Source: an uncultured bacterium (GTDB lineage Bacteria; CSSED10-310; CALFER01). Taken from it: 64,000 bases of DNA. The position numbers and the translations under genes were made by a program. Shown piece by piece: positions 25,821 through 34,234 of the stretch (within the stretch, counting starts at the first letter, position 1; every line of letters starts with the position of its first letter). The notes under the pieces were generated by a model. It did no database searches, was not told the origin of the DNA, and saw only the letters and a program-made list of their open reading frames with translations. The stretch lies in the NCBI GenBank assembly GCA_937951895.1, contig CALFER010000035.1:1-64000 (forward strand), written 5' to 3'.

Positions 25821-28589
25821 GTGAGCGAGCAAGGGTGTCGCTTCAGACAGGATCTTCAGGACGCATTCCAGGCATTCGTCACATGTCAATCTCAACGATT
25901 TCCTTCCCATAGCACAGTCCGGATCGATCTGCATTGCCATGATTTCAACAGCAGCGTTCCCGATGAGCTGCTCGGACGGATTCTGCGCTGGCCTGAGACC
26001 TGGACACGGTCCGAGTCGCTCCTCGACACGCTGAAACGTAACGGCGCGCAGGCATTCACGATCACCAATCACAACAACGCGCGGTCGTGTTTCGATCTGC
26101 TCGATAAAGGTATCGATCTGCTGGTCGGTGCGGAGTTCACCTGTCTGATCCCGGCATTCGATGTATCGATCCATGTGCTGACCTATGGATTCGACCCGGG
26201 GCAAGAAGTCCAGTTGAATCGTCTCAGAGGGGACCTCCCGCGATTTCTGGACTATACGCTCGATCAGAATCTCGTGACGGTTCTCGCACACCCCCTCTTC
26301 GTCCACGGGAAGGCGCGCCATGATCCGGTCGAACTGATGCAGTATCTGACACTGATGTTTGACCGGTTCGAGGTCATCAACGGGCAACGGGATACCTGGC
26401 AGAATCTGGTTGCGGCGTCATGGCTCGAGCATCTCACGGAGGAGCGGATCGAATCGTTCGCCCGACGTTTCGGAATCCGCCCGGATCGATATTGCTCGCA
26501 TGGCTGGGTGAAGACGATGACCGGCGGTTCGGATGATCACATGGCGCTCTTTGCCGGACAGACCGGCACGATTCTCCATCTTCCTGAAGGCATGCAGGCG
26601 TCCGTTCCCCCGGCCTCGAGCACGGTTCTGGAAGCGCTGAGATCCGGGCGATGCGCGCCTTATGGAACCTATGTGTCGGTGGATAAACTGGCTTCAGCCC
26701 TGCTGGATTACTTCTGTCAGATCGTCATGCATGCCGAAGATCCCGGATTGGTCCGGATGCTTCTCCACCAGGGGACGACCCGGCAGAAGATCTGGGCATT
26801 TCTGATCGCGAACGGCGCGTTTGAATTGAGAAGGCACCGGTTCACGCTGAATTTCATCCGTGCGGCGCATGAGGCTTTACAGGGAAAAAAACCCGGTTTC
26901 ATTCAGCGACACATGGTATCCAGAACATTCCGCCCGCTCATCTCAGAACTCGATACGATCGCCCGGATTCGGACGGAGTATCCGGAACTCCTCGGCCTCC
27001 AGCTCAGACAGACACTTCCGGCCATCTTTCACACACTTTTGAAGATCCTGGCCGAGCGGATCGAGGAAAAAGTGACGCGTTCGAGGCAATCCGACGGGGC
27101 AGAAAAAGGAATCAATATCCGAAAACTCATTGCGAGTTTCGAGATTCCGGTGGATTTTCGGCGACTGGTCGGCGAGTCGACGGATCCGGTGGAAGACGAT
27201 TCGATCCCATGCTTCGATCTGAAAGCGCTGTCCGACGGGTTGCCGTTTCCTGCTCTGGCGGCGCTGCTGATCGGTTCGAGCGCGTATGCGGGAGCGCGCG
27301 TCAATTTTTCGAATCGCTTCACGACCGAGGCGATCGCAGACCAGATCGGCATGCATCGTCATCCGAAGCGCGCGCTCTGGCTGACGGATACATTTTATGA
27401 TCAAAACGGCGTCGGCACCACGCTCCAGCTCATCCATTCCGAGATCATCCGGGATGACCTGCCAATCGATTTCGTAATATGCCATCCGACAGCCTCGAAT
27501 GATTCGCATCTCCATGTGCTTCGTCCTGTGTACGAATTCACGCCGCCGTTATACTCGCAACAGCCCGTTCGAGTGTTTGATCTGATTGAACTCCAGCGAC
27601 TGTTCATCGAAGGCGGCTACGATCGGATCATCTGCTCGACGGAACTGCTCATGGGTGCCGCGGCCCTTTACCTCGGATCGGCTTTCTCCGTGCCGACATG
27701 GTTCTACGTCCACACGGATTGGCTCGATTTCGTTCGTAACAATATCGATCTCGATATCCATCAGATTGACCGTGTCAGACGCATTCTGAGGACCTTTTAC
27801 AGTGCATTCGACGGATTGCTGATTCTCAATTCCGAGCAGATCGAGTGGTTTTCATCGGAAGCGATGAACATTCCTAGGTATCGACTGCATGCCACGTCGC
27901 ACTGGGTCCACAGCTGTTTCGGGGTCAGGGAGGAATCGCGTGCTGATGTTCTACCCGGGATCGACTCGGGAGTGCCCTTGCTGATCTATGCAGGAAGGAT
28001 CAGTGACGAAAAAGGTGTGTGGTTGCTCCCGGAGATTCTTGACGAGGTCCGGCAGCGGGTCGGGAATGCCACGCTGCTCATCGTCGGAGACGGGCCCGGT
28101 GCACAGGAACTGAAGCGGGCGATTCCGGACGCCCGATTCAAACCATGGTTGCCTCGCGAACAACTCGCGAGCCTGTTCAATGTCTGTGATCTTCTTCTGT
28201 TCCCGTCACGATTCGATACGTTCGGAAATGTCGTCCTCGAAGCGCTCTCATGCGGTCTTCCATCCGTCGCGTTCAACACGAAAGGACCGCGGGATATCAT
28301 CCGGCACGGTGAATGCGGCTATCTCGTTGAAACGCCTCGGGAGATGATCGACACGATTATCCGGCATATTCTCGATCCAGAAGCCCGGAAACGATTTCGT
28401 GAGGGGGCGATTCAGCGTGCCAGGGATTTTTCGGCCCCATCGATCATGCGGGATCTTCTCGCCACATTTGCGCTGGATTCGCCCTGCCTCAGCTCAGCGC
28501 GACCGGCGTATCATCCCGCCGCCGATCAGCATCGACACGACCGTGATCAGGATCGCCACGCTCGACGGACTCTCTGCGGGAACCGGTGA
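25821..28589 (+). CDS. PHP metallo-phosphoesterase domain fused to GT4 glycosyltransferase
   Basis: The best start is GTG 25821, preceded by GGGAGGGGGAA; an in-frame ATG at 25770 would overlap the methyltransferase gene. The product is about 922 residues. Residues about 35-250 form a PHP domain (RIDLHCHDFNSS, TITNHNN, VGAEFTC, LAHPLF, GGSDDH). A long helical middle region follows. The last 390 residues are a GT4 (GT-B fold) glycosyltransferase: DTFYDQNGVGTTLQ, LLIYAGRISDEKGVW, LLIVGDGPG and FPSRFDTFGNVVLEALSCG. The fusion suggests hydrolysis of a phosphoester coupled to sugar transfer, or sensing with transfer. The final 30 or so codons after DLLATFALDSP overlap the convergent gene and look like antisense read-through. 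Confidence 0.88.
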   Translation: MSEQGCRFRQDLQDAFQAFVTCQSQRFPSHSTVRIDLHCHDFNSSVPDELLGRILRWPETWTRSESLLDTLKRNGAQAFTITNHNNARSCFDLLDKGIDLLVGAEFTCLIPAFDVSIHVLTYGFDPGQEVQLNRLRGDLPRFLDYTLDQNLVTVLAHPLFVHGKARHDPVELMQYLTLMFDRFEVINGQRDTWQNLVAASWLEHLTEERIESFARRFGIRPDRYCSHGWVKTMTGGSDDHMALFAGQTGTILHLPEGMQASVPPASSTVLEALRSGRCAPYGTYVSVDKLASALLDYFCQIVMHAEDPGLVRMLLHQGTTRQKIWAFLIANGAFELRRHRFTLNFIRAAHEALQGKKPGFIQRHMVSRTFRPLISELDTIARIRTEYPELLGLQLRQTLPAIFHTLLKILAERIEEKVTRSRQSDGAEKGINIRKLIASFEIPVDFRRLVGESTDPVEDDSIPCFDLKALSDGLPFPALAALLIGSSAYAGARVNFSNRFTTEAIADQIGMHRHPKRALWLTDTFYDQNGVGTTLQLIHSEIIRDDLPIDFVICHPTASNDSHLHVLRPVYEFTPPLYSQQPVRVFDLIELQRLFIEGGYDRIICSTELLMGAAALYLGSAFSVPTWFYVHTDWLDFVRNNIDLDIHQIDRVRRILRTFYSAFDGLLILNSEQIEWFSSEAMNIPRYRLHATSHWVHSCFGVREESRADVLPGIDSGVPLLIYAGRISDEKGVWLLPEILDEVRQRVGNATLLIVGDGPGAQELKRAIPDARFKPWLPREQLASLFNVCDLLLFPSRFDTFGNVVLEALSCGLPSVAFNTKGPRDIIRHGECGYLVETPREMIDTIIRHILDPEARKRFREGAIQRARDFSAPSIMRDLLATFALDSPCLSSARPAYHPAADQHRHDRDQDRHARRTLCGNR

Positions 28590-29522
28590 GAGCCCCTCCC
28601 ATCCCGCCAGCCGAGCCATCAACCACCAGGCGGCCCGGCCTTTCATCACGCAATTGAGATTTGCCTGAGCGGGGGATGAACTGTGCGCGCAGCCGGTGCA
28701 ACCCGGATAACCCGGAATGCTGTCGGGGGTGGTGAGCTGTTCGAGTTCACTGCCGGGATTCGCCGCAATCCATTCGACGGCCCAGTTGTGCCCGGAGCCA
28801 TAATTGAGATTGTCCGCCATGTTCTGATCCCAGAAGTAAGTCCCGTCCGGATCGTACGCCTCGATGTCTGCAAAATCGAACAGAATCCGGTCATGGTCGA
28901 TGCAATGCTGACGGATGAGCTGGTTGTTGTAATGGACATGCCCCGTCCCATCCTCCCGCGGATCGTCATACAGGTTCTCACCCTGACTTTCCGCATGCCC
29001 GGTCATGAAGACGAACTGCACATCGGGATACTCGCTGACCAGAATTTCCATGTTGTCGACATAGCGCTGAGGATTGTGCAGATTGATGCTGCACCAGGAC
29101 CACATGATGACATTGATGTGCGCATTGGCCGGGTTGTTGAGCAGATTCCGGGTGGCCGTCACCCAGGGCGTCACACCGAACGAATCGATGGTGTCTCCGG
29201 TGCTCAGATCCGTGCAGGCGCCGGGGATGCCGTAATCGTCCAGATCGAGTCCCGCCGAACCGTTATCGGTCCACATGTAGAATTCATCGAAAGGCGGAAA
29301 TGCCTTCAACGCATTCATTCCCGTGATCAACTGGCTGCCGTGGGACGTGTGCTGATAGGCGGCATGCAGGTTGTTCTTCGCAGCTTCGATCCATGCATCC
29401 GGAATCAGCGACAGGTCCGTGCAGGTATGGTCGATCAGCGTGATCGCGCGCGTCTCGGTCGATTGAATCAGAAAAAACAGCATGAACAGACAGATCAACA
29501 CACACGGATTCGACAGTTTCAT
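28494..29522 (-). CDS. Secreted protein of unknown family, possibly SGNH-hydrolase-like, with C-terminal anchor
   Basis: The start is ATG 29522 behind CGGGAGGAAAGT. The product is 342 residues with a signal peptide (MKLSNPCVLICLFMLFFLIQ...TRA). The body contains HAAYQHTSHGSQLITGMNAL, NVIMWSWCSINLHNPQRYVDNM, FVFMTGHAESQGEN, and later FDFADIEAYDPDG and SGHNWAVEWIAANPG. The order (early Ser-containing motif, central Trp-rich strand, late Asp..His) recalls SGNH-type hydrolases, but I am not certain. The C terminus has a hydrophobic helix followed by RRSR, like an exosortase-type or membrane-retention tail. It overlaps the PHP/GT4 gene tail to tail by 96 bp. Confidence 0.7.
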   Translation of the reverse strand: MKLSNPCVLICLFMLFFLIQSTETRAITLIDHTCTDLSLIPDAWIEAAKNNLHAAYQHTSHGSQLITGMNALKAFPPFDEFYMWTDNGSAGLDLDDYGIPGACTDLSTGDTIDSFGVTPWVTATRNLLNNPANAHINVIMWSWCSINLHNPQRYVDNMEILVSEYPDVQFVFMTGHAESQGENLYDDPREDGTGHVHYNNQLIRQHCIDHDRILFDFADIEAYDPDGTYFWDQNMADNLNYGSGHNWAVEWIAANPGSELEQLTTPDSIPGYPGCTGCAHSSSPAQANLNCVMKGRAAWWLMARLAGWEGLSPVPAESPSSVAILITVVSMLIGGGMIRRSR

Positions 29523-29756
29523 ACTTTCCTCCCGCAAAACGTTCGAGAACCACCACGAACGGAAAACGGATATCCCGGGTCGCCCCGGCTCAGGTGAACA
29601 CCAATGCAATGAGGTCACTATACGGATTGACATCTCCGAGTGCAAACGGAATGACAGACGGCTCGACTGTACGGTTGAGGTGTTGGTTGTGCGTCTTCGC
29701 GAGATCCAATATAATCATGGGGCCGGTGAAGGGGAGGATTGACTGAGAGGGTTGGG

Positions 29757-30968
29757 ATGACGGAGACACTGTTTCGAGCGAGATTCCTGCCGCGGGATGT
29801 GATTTTCCGGGAAGGTGAGGCCGGGAGCGCGGCCTACGTCATCGAAAGCGGTAAAGTCCAGATCTCGGCGCTGCGCCACGGCCGCGAAGTCGTCCTGGCG
29901 AAGCTCGGCACGGGCGAACTGCTCGGTGAACTCGGCCTCATCGAAGGCCAGTACCGGACCGCTACCGCCCGCGCCCTCACCGAAACGACGCTCATCGTCA
30001 TCCACCGGAATCAACTCGGCCAGAAACTCTCCAGATCCGATCCGGTGCTCGATCTCCTCATCAAGGTCATGCTCGAGCGGATCCGCCACACGACACGCCA
30101 GATCAACACGCAGGAACCGGCGCTCGAAGGCGCGTTCAGCACGCAGATTCTGGACGACGCGGTGATCGGCAAGGTGCGTGAACAGGTGATTTCGTCGCTC
30201 CAGTTCACCCAGGATATCGAACAGGCGCTCCGGTGCGGCCAGTTCCAGCTCGTCTATCAACCGATCGTCTCGGCGAAAACCGCACGGGTGCACGGATTTG
30301 AGGCGTTGATCCGGTGGAACCATCCCGAGCGCGGGCCGATTTCGCCCGGGCTGTTCATCGGCCTGGCCGAAGAATTCGGATTGATCGTGCCGATCGGTCT
30401 GTGGGCCCTCGAGGAAGCCTGCAATGCGCTCAAGCGATTCAGCCTGCTGGTCCCCGGTTGCGTTCCATTCATGAGCATCAATCTGTCGGCCCGTCAGATG
30501 GCGGAACCGAACATGGTCGAGACCTTCCGGGATGTGATCGAACGAGTGAGGGTGGAGCCTGCCCATATCAAACTCGAAGTCACCGAATCGCTCCTGATGA
30601 GTGATCCCGAACGCGCGGCGGTGGTCTTGTACCTCCTCAGAGAACTCGGCGTGCAGCTCGCAATCGATGATTTCGGAACGGGGTACTCCAGTCTGAGCTA
30701 TCTGAACCGGTTTCCGTTCGACGTGATCAAGATCGACCGGTCATTCGTCTCGACGATGTTCACCGACGGCAGCAACCAGAAGATCGTCAAGGCGATGACG
30801 ACGCTGGCCAGGGAACTGAACAAGAAGAGCGTGGCCGAAGGGGTTGAAAAACGCAGGGAAGCCGAACTCCTGCGCGAATTCGGCTGCGATTACATACAGG
30901 GCTATTTTTTTTCAAAACCGCTGGTATCGGATGATGCCGAAAGATTTTACCTGAAGCATCATCCCTGA
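29757..30968 (+). CDS. Cyclic-nucleotide-binding domain / EAL c-di-GMP phosphodiesterase
   Basis: Start taken as ATG 29757 (an in-frame TTG at 29739 directly follows GGGGAGGA and is possible). The product is 403 residues. Residues about 8-120 are a cNMP-binding (CRP-type beta-roll) domain: DVIFREGEAGSAAYVIESGKV, LGTGELLGELGLIEG, RTATARAL. Residues about 150-395 are an EAL domain with intact catalytic signatures: FEALIRW, INLSARQM, LEVTESLLM, DDFGTGYSS, KIDRSF, AEGVE and QGYFFSKP. It should hydrolyse cyclic-di-GMP to pGpG, gated by a nucleotide or other ligand of the N-terminal domain. There is no GGDEF domain. Confidence 0.92.
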   Translation: MTETLFRARFLPRDVIFREGEAGSAAYVIESGKVQISALRHGREVVLAKLGTGELLGELGLIEGQYRTATARALTETTLIVIHRNQLGQKLSRSDPVLDLLIKVMLERIRHTTRQINTQEPALEGAFSTQILDDAVIGKVREQVISSLQFTQDIEQALRCGQFQLVYQPIVSAKTARVHGFEALIRWNHPERGPISPGLFIGLAEEFGLIVPIGLWALEEACNALKRFSLLVPGCVPFMSINLSARQMAEPNMVETFRDVIERVRVEPAHIKLEVTESLLMSDPERAAVVLYLLRELGVQLAIDDFGTGYSSLSYLNRFPFDVIKIDRSFVSTMFTDGSNQKIVKAMTTLARELNKKSVAEGVEKRREAELLREFGCDYIQGYFFSKPLVSDDAERFYLKHHP

Positions 30969-31006
30969 CCGCTACCCATTGCCATGGTTCCGGCCGGTCG
31001 CGATCG

Positions 31007-31522
31007 CTACTCGCAACCGACCGTGACCGGTGTCATCCCCTCGGCAAACGAGTGTCCGGAGTAATTCTCGAACACCGGATCGAAACTCGGCGCAAAGTAA
31101 TAATCGGTGCCGATGGCAGGAATCACGAAGAGGGGGTAGCCGCTCAGTACCTGTCCGTCGGCATTGCAGACCATGGCGGTGCATGACGCGGGATCGCCCG
31201 AATTCTCATGTTGATAGTATGCGTACTTGAGATCGGATGGGGAGTTGTCATGATATGAAACATGAGGGTTGTCGTCCGCATCCGGAGCCCGGCGAGCATG
31301 GTGATCTTGCGTCAAAAGATTCAAGCTGGTAAGAACGATCCATGGAAATGACGCCTGATCAAATCCGGGAAAAAATCTTTCGGACCCTGGATTACATACC
31401 GTCGGTATGGAGTCATTCTTGCCTTTCGCAAGGCAGGAGAACTCAAGAATTTTCAACCGGCTTGTTCTGGTAGGAGTGGTATCATGAAAAGATTGTGCGG
31501 TGCGGTTCACCCGTGTCTTCAA
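31007..31522 (-). pseudogene. Truncated remnant of a secreted protein with the recurrent C-terminal module
   Basis: The minus-strand frame contains HVSYHDNSPSDLKYAYYQHE, typical of secreted repeat proteins, followed by VCNADGQVLSGYPLFVIPAI and DYYFAPSFDPVFENY. The latter is the first half of the module that ends the selenoprotein at 35.8-38.3 kb. The frame stops after GMTPVTVGCE, where PEFxWP would follow. The first 85 residues are not protein-like and no signal peptide is present. The gene lost both its 5' part and its extreme 3' end. Confidence 0.6.
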
Positions 31523-31545
31523 ACCGGATCCGGAAGGGAGATGTG

Positions 31546-32388
31546 ATGAAGCGGCGTGCAGATCGATTCCGAGGTTCTCTGCGGTGTCTGATGCTCATTC
31601 TCTGTTTCGCGGAATCGCACATGATCGGGATAACGGCATGCCATGCCACCGATTCGACGTCTCTCGGTCCAGACATGATAGCTGGATATGTTTACATCCC
31701 CCCCGGAACGTTCACGATGGGGTCTCCTTCGACGGAATCGGACCGTTTCGGTGACGAAACGCCGCACTTGGTCACACTCACCCGTGGCTTCCGGATGAAA
31801 CAGACCGAGGTGACGCAGGCCGAGTGGCTCGCTGTCATGGGAAAGAACCCCTCGACATTCAAAGGCCCCTCGAGACCCGTGGAAGAGGTCTCCTGGATAC
31901 AGTGTCTCGAGTTCTGCAACAAGCTGTCCGTCCGGCATGGATTGACGCCATGTTACGACGGCTCTGCCTGGAACCGTTCGGCGAACGGATATCGTCTGCC
32001 GACCGAAGCGGAATGGGAGTATGCCTGCCGGGCCGGCGGTTCAGGCCGTTTCTGCTCGGGCGATTCGGAGGCGGATCTGTCCCGGCACGGCTGGTATGCC
32101 GCCAATTCGAACGATCAGGCGCATGATGGGAAGCTCAAAGAGCCGAATGCCTGGGGATTGTACGACATGCACGGAAATGTCTGGGAATGGTGCTGGGATT
32201 TCTGGGGCGACTATCCTTCAGAAGGCGTGACGGATCCCGCGGGTCCGCAGTATGGTTCGGTTCGCGTCAACCGAGGCGGAGGCTGGCCGGATGCCGCGCG
32301 TCTCTGCCGGTCCGCGGACCGCGACAGTGCCTCTCCCCACTACCACAGCGGGAATCTCGGGTTCCGCATCGTCCGCAACGCCGACTGA
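31546..32388 (+). CDS. SUMF1/FGE-fold secreted protein (formylglycine-enzyme-like)
   Basis: Start at ATG 31546 with GGGAGATGTG upstream. The product is 280 residues with a signal-like N terminus (SLRCLMLILCFAESHMIG). The body is a clear SUMF1-type fold: YIPPGTFTMGSPSTE, FRMKQTEVTQAEW, PVEEVSWIQCLEFCNKLS, GYRLPTEAEWEYACRAG, NAWGLYDMHGNVWEWCWD and NLGFRIVRN. In the active-site region (VNRGGGWPDAARLCRS) only one of the two copper-binding Cys of true formylglycine-generating enzymes is present. Sulfatase activation is therefore unlikely; many secreted SUMF1-like proteins are ligand-binding or Egt/Nir-type relatives. Confidence 0.85.
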   Translation: MKRRADRFRGSLRCLMLILCFAESHMIGITACHATDSTSLGPDMIAGYVYIPPGTFTMGSPSTESDRFGDETPHLVTLTRGFRMKQTEVTQAEWLAVMGKNPSTFKGPSRPVEEVSWIQCLEFCNKLSVRHGLTPCYDGSAWNRSANGYRLPTEAEWEYACRAGGSGRFCSGDSEADLSRHGWYAANSNDQAHDGKLKEPNAWGLYDMHGNVWEWCWDFWGDYPSEGVTDPAGPQYGSVRVNRGGGWPDAARLCRSADRDSASPHYHSGNLGFRIVRNAD

Positions 32389-32439
32389 TCGGAAACGGAT
32401 CCTGTGGAATGGGGGTAACGAGCCGTATTCCCGAGATGC

Positions 32440-34050
32440 TTACGGGGTGTCCGGCAGGTGAGAGCGCTTCATGTTTCCCCCGCGATGTGCGGCTGAGCGC
32501 GGTTTCTTTATCGGGATGCCCAGTTTTTTCATTCGGGATCGGAGCGTATTGGGGTGAATATCGAGAATTTCGGCTGCTCCACCTCTTCCCTGAATCCGGC
32601 CACCGGACATGTCGATGACATGAAGGATGTGGGCCTTTTCGTGCTGTTCGAGTGACGCCATGCCGGGATGCGAACCGGTGTTCGACAGCCAGTCGGGTGA
32701 ACCGGTGTCAAATCCGAAATTGAAGTTCAACCGGTTGTTTTTTCTCAGGATCATGGCTCGCTCCACGACATTGCGCAACTCCCGGACGTTGCCGGGCCAG
32801 TGATAACGCATCAATCGTCTCATGTCGCATTCATCCACACTGGGAATTTCGCAGATGCTGAACTCGTTCTGGAGCAGCGCAATGAAATGGGATACCAGCG
32901 CAGGGATATCGCGAGGGCGTTCACGCAAGGGTGGAACATGAATCGGGAAGACATTCAGTCTGTAGTAGAGGTCCATGCGAAACAGACCCTGTTGCACGAG
33001 TTCTTCCAGGTTTTTGTTACTCGATGCAATCATGCGGAAATCAGGTGTCACGGGGATGCTCCCGCCGAGTCTGAAGAACGCTTTCTTTTCGATCACTCTG
33101 AGCAATTTCGTCTGGAGCTGCAAACTCAGTTCGCTGATCTCGTCAAGCAGGATCGATCCCCGGTGTGCCCGCTCGAAGTAACCCTGATGGCGTCTTTTTG
33201 CATCGGTGAACGCACCTTGTTCATGGCCGAAAAGCTCACTGTCGATCAATGTGTCCGCGATGGCGGCGCAGTTGACCTTGATAAAGGGTTCGTCTTTCCG
33301 ATCCGAGGTTTCATGAATCAGCCGTGCGACCTCTTCCTTCCCCACACCGGTTTCTCCCGTTATGAGAACGATGGTGTTCAGTGATGATACCTGCCGGACG
33401 CTTTCGGCAACCCATTTCAATCCCAGATCCGCTCCGATCAAATGCTCTCTATGATAGGTTTTCAGCTCGGATTTCAGAGTCTGGTTTGAATCATCCGCAA
33501 GCAGTTTCTCGATGTGCAACTGGTTGTACCGACGCACATTGCTCAATGAAATCGCAAACAGATCCCGAACCGATAGAAGCCATTTCGCATGCTCGGAGTT
33601 GTAAATACAGTCGCCTTTTCTGGCGATCCATAAAGATCCGATGTTCTGACCCTCAATGCTCAACTCCATCAAAATACATGAAAAACCCTCAAACTCGGGA
33701 GCAAGTTCCTTCACCAGATCATGCAAAGCATCCTGCGAGGGACGATTGCTGATAAGAACCGGATCGGCGATCAGACATTTCAGTCGTTCAGCAATCGTAT
33801 CGATCCATCCGACATCCGCAATGGCAACCGGTGCGGATGGATGATGGATGTAGTCCGGTGGATTTCCAAGACCTGCAACACGATAAATCCCCCGATTGGT
33901 CGGCTCGTAATAACTCAGCGTCATGATGTCGATCGGAATGAAGTCCTGAATGTATTCCGCGGTTCGCTCGACCGCTTTCTGGATGTCCAGGCTTCCGAGC
34001 AGTCGAATGGCGACGTTTCTGAAAAAGAGATTGTCGCGGGATGCCTGCAT
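32440..34050 (-). CDS. Sigma-54-dependent transcriptional activator (GAF / AAA+ / Fis-type HTH)
   Basis: Start at ATG 34050 behind AAGGAGGGACCG. The product is 536 residues. Residues about 10-185 are a GAF-like sensor (GSLDIQKAVERTAEYI, FIPIDIMTLSYYEP). The AAA+ domain follows: Walker A GETGVGKEEVA, Walker B GSILLDEISELS, the R-finger region FRMDLYYRLNVFPIHVPPLRER and PGNVRELRNVVERA. The C terminus has a Fis-type HTH (AAEILDIHPNTLRSRMKKLGI). The sigma-54-contacting loop reads GAFTDA instead of GAFTGA. It is divergent from a radical SAM gene whose upstream region contains a sigma-54 promoter and paired sites, so that gene is its likely target. Confidence 0.93.
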   Translation of the reverse strand: MQASRDNLFFRNVAIRLLGSLDIQKAVERTAEYIQDFIPIDIMTLSYYEPTNRGIYRVAGLGNPPDYIHHPSAPVAIADVGWIDTIAERLKCLIADPVLISNRPSQDALHDLVKELAPEFEGFSCILMELSIEGQNIGSLWIARKGDCIYNSEHAKWLLSVRDLFAISLSNVRRYNQLHIEKLLADDSNQTLKSELKTYHREHLIGADLGLKWVAESVRQVSSLNTIVLITGETGVGKEEVARLIHETSDRKDEPFIKVNCAAIADTLIDSELFGHEQGAFTDAKRRHQGYFERAHRGSILLDEISELSLQLQTKLLRVIEKKAFFRLGGSIPVTPDFRMIASSNKNLEELVQQGLFRMDLYYRLNVFPIHVPPLRERPRDIPALVSHFIALLQNEFSICEIPSVDECDMRRLMRYHWPGNVRELRNVVERAMILRKNNRLNFNFGFDTGSPDWLSNTGSHPGMASLEQHEKAHILHVIDMSGGRIQGRGGAAEILDIHPNTLRSRMKKLGIPIKKPRSAAHRGGNMKRSHLPDTP

Positions 34051-34093
34051 CGGTCCCTCCTTTCGAACATTCCTCATCGTGACCATTGTCTCA

Positions 34094-34126
34094 CGAAATA
34101 TCGTTGCAATCAACGCGAAATATCGT
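34094..34126. promoter_or_regulatory. Paired activator-binding sites (UAS) between the divergent genes
   Basis: CGAAATATCGT occurs at 34094-34104 and again at 34116-34126, a 22-bp period (two helical turns). A CGTTG/CAACG inverted repeat lies between, making an extended imperfect palindrome. The pair lies 43-75 bp upstream of the sigma-54 promoter and 44 bp from the activator's own start. It is a natural site for oligomeric binding of the adjacent activator and for its autoregulation. Confidence 0.65.
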
Positions 34127-34168
34127 GTTTCGGGATGGGAAGTCTTTGTTTTGCAAGCGGTTTTTCAC

Positions 34169-34184
34169 TGGCATGTTGCTTGCT
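34169..34184 (+). promoter_or_regulatory. Sigma-54 (-24/-12) promoter
   Basis: TGGCATGTTGCTTGCT fits the consensus TGGCAYR-N4-TTGCW exactly, with the invariant GG and GC at correct spacing. It points toward the radical SAM gene, whose ATG is about 50 bp downstream. Confidence 0.75.
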
Positions 34185-34234
34185 CTCTCCCATTAATTCA
34201 GGTTTCTGAACCGTTGCTCGATTGGGAAAAAACA

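Noticed and set aside
28683..29597. 304-codon plus-strand frame opposite the secreted hydrolase-like gene
   Set aside because: The minus-strand product has a signal peptide, conserved-looking motifs and a C-terminal anchor. The plus frame lacks all of these.
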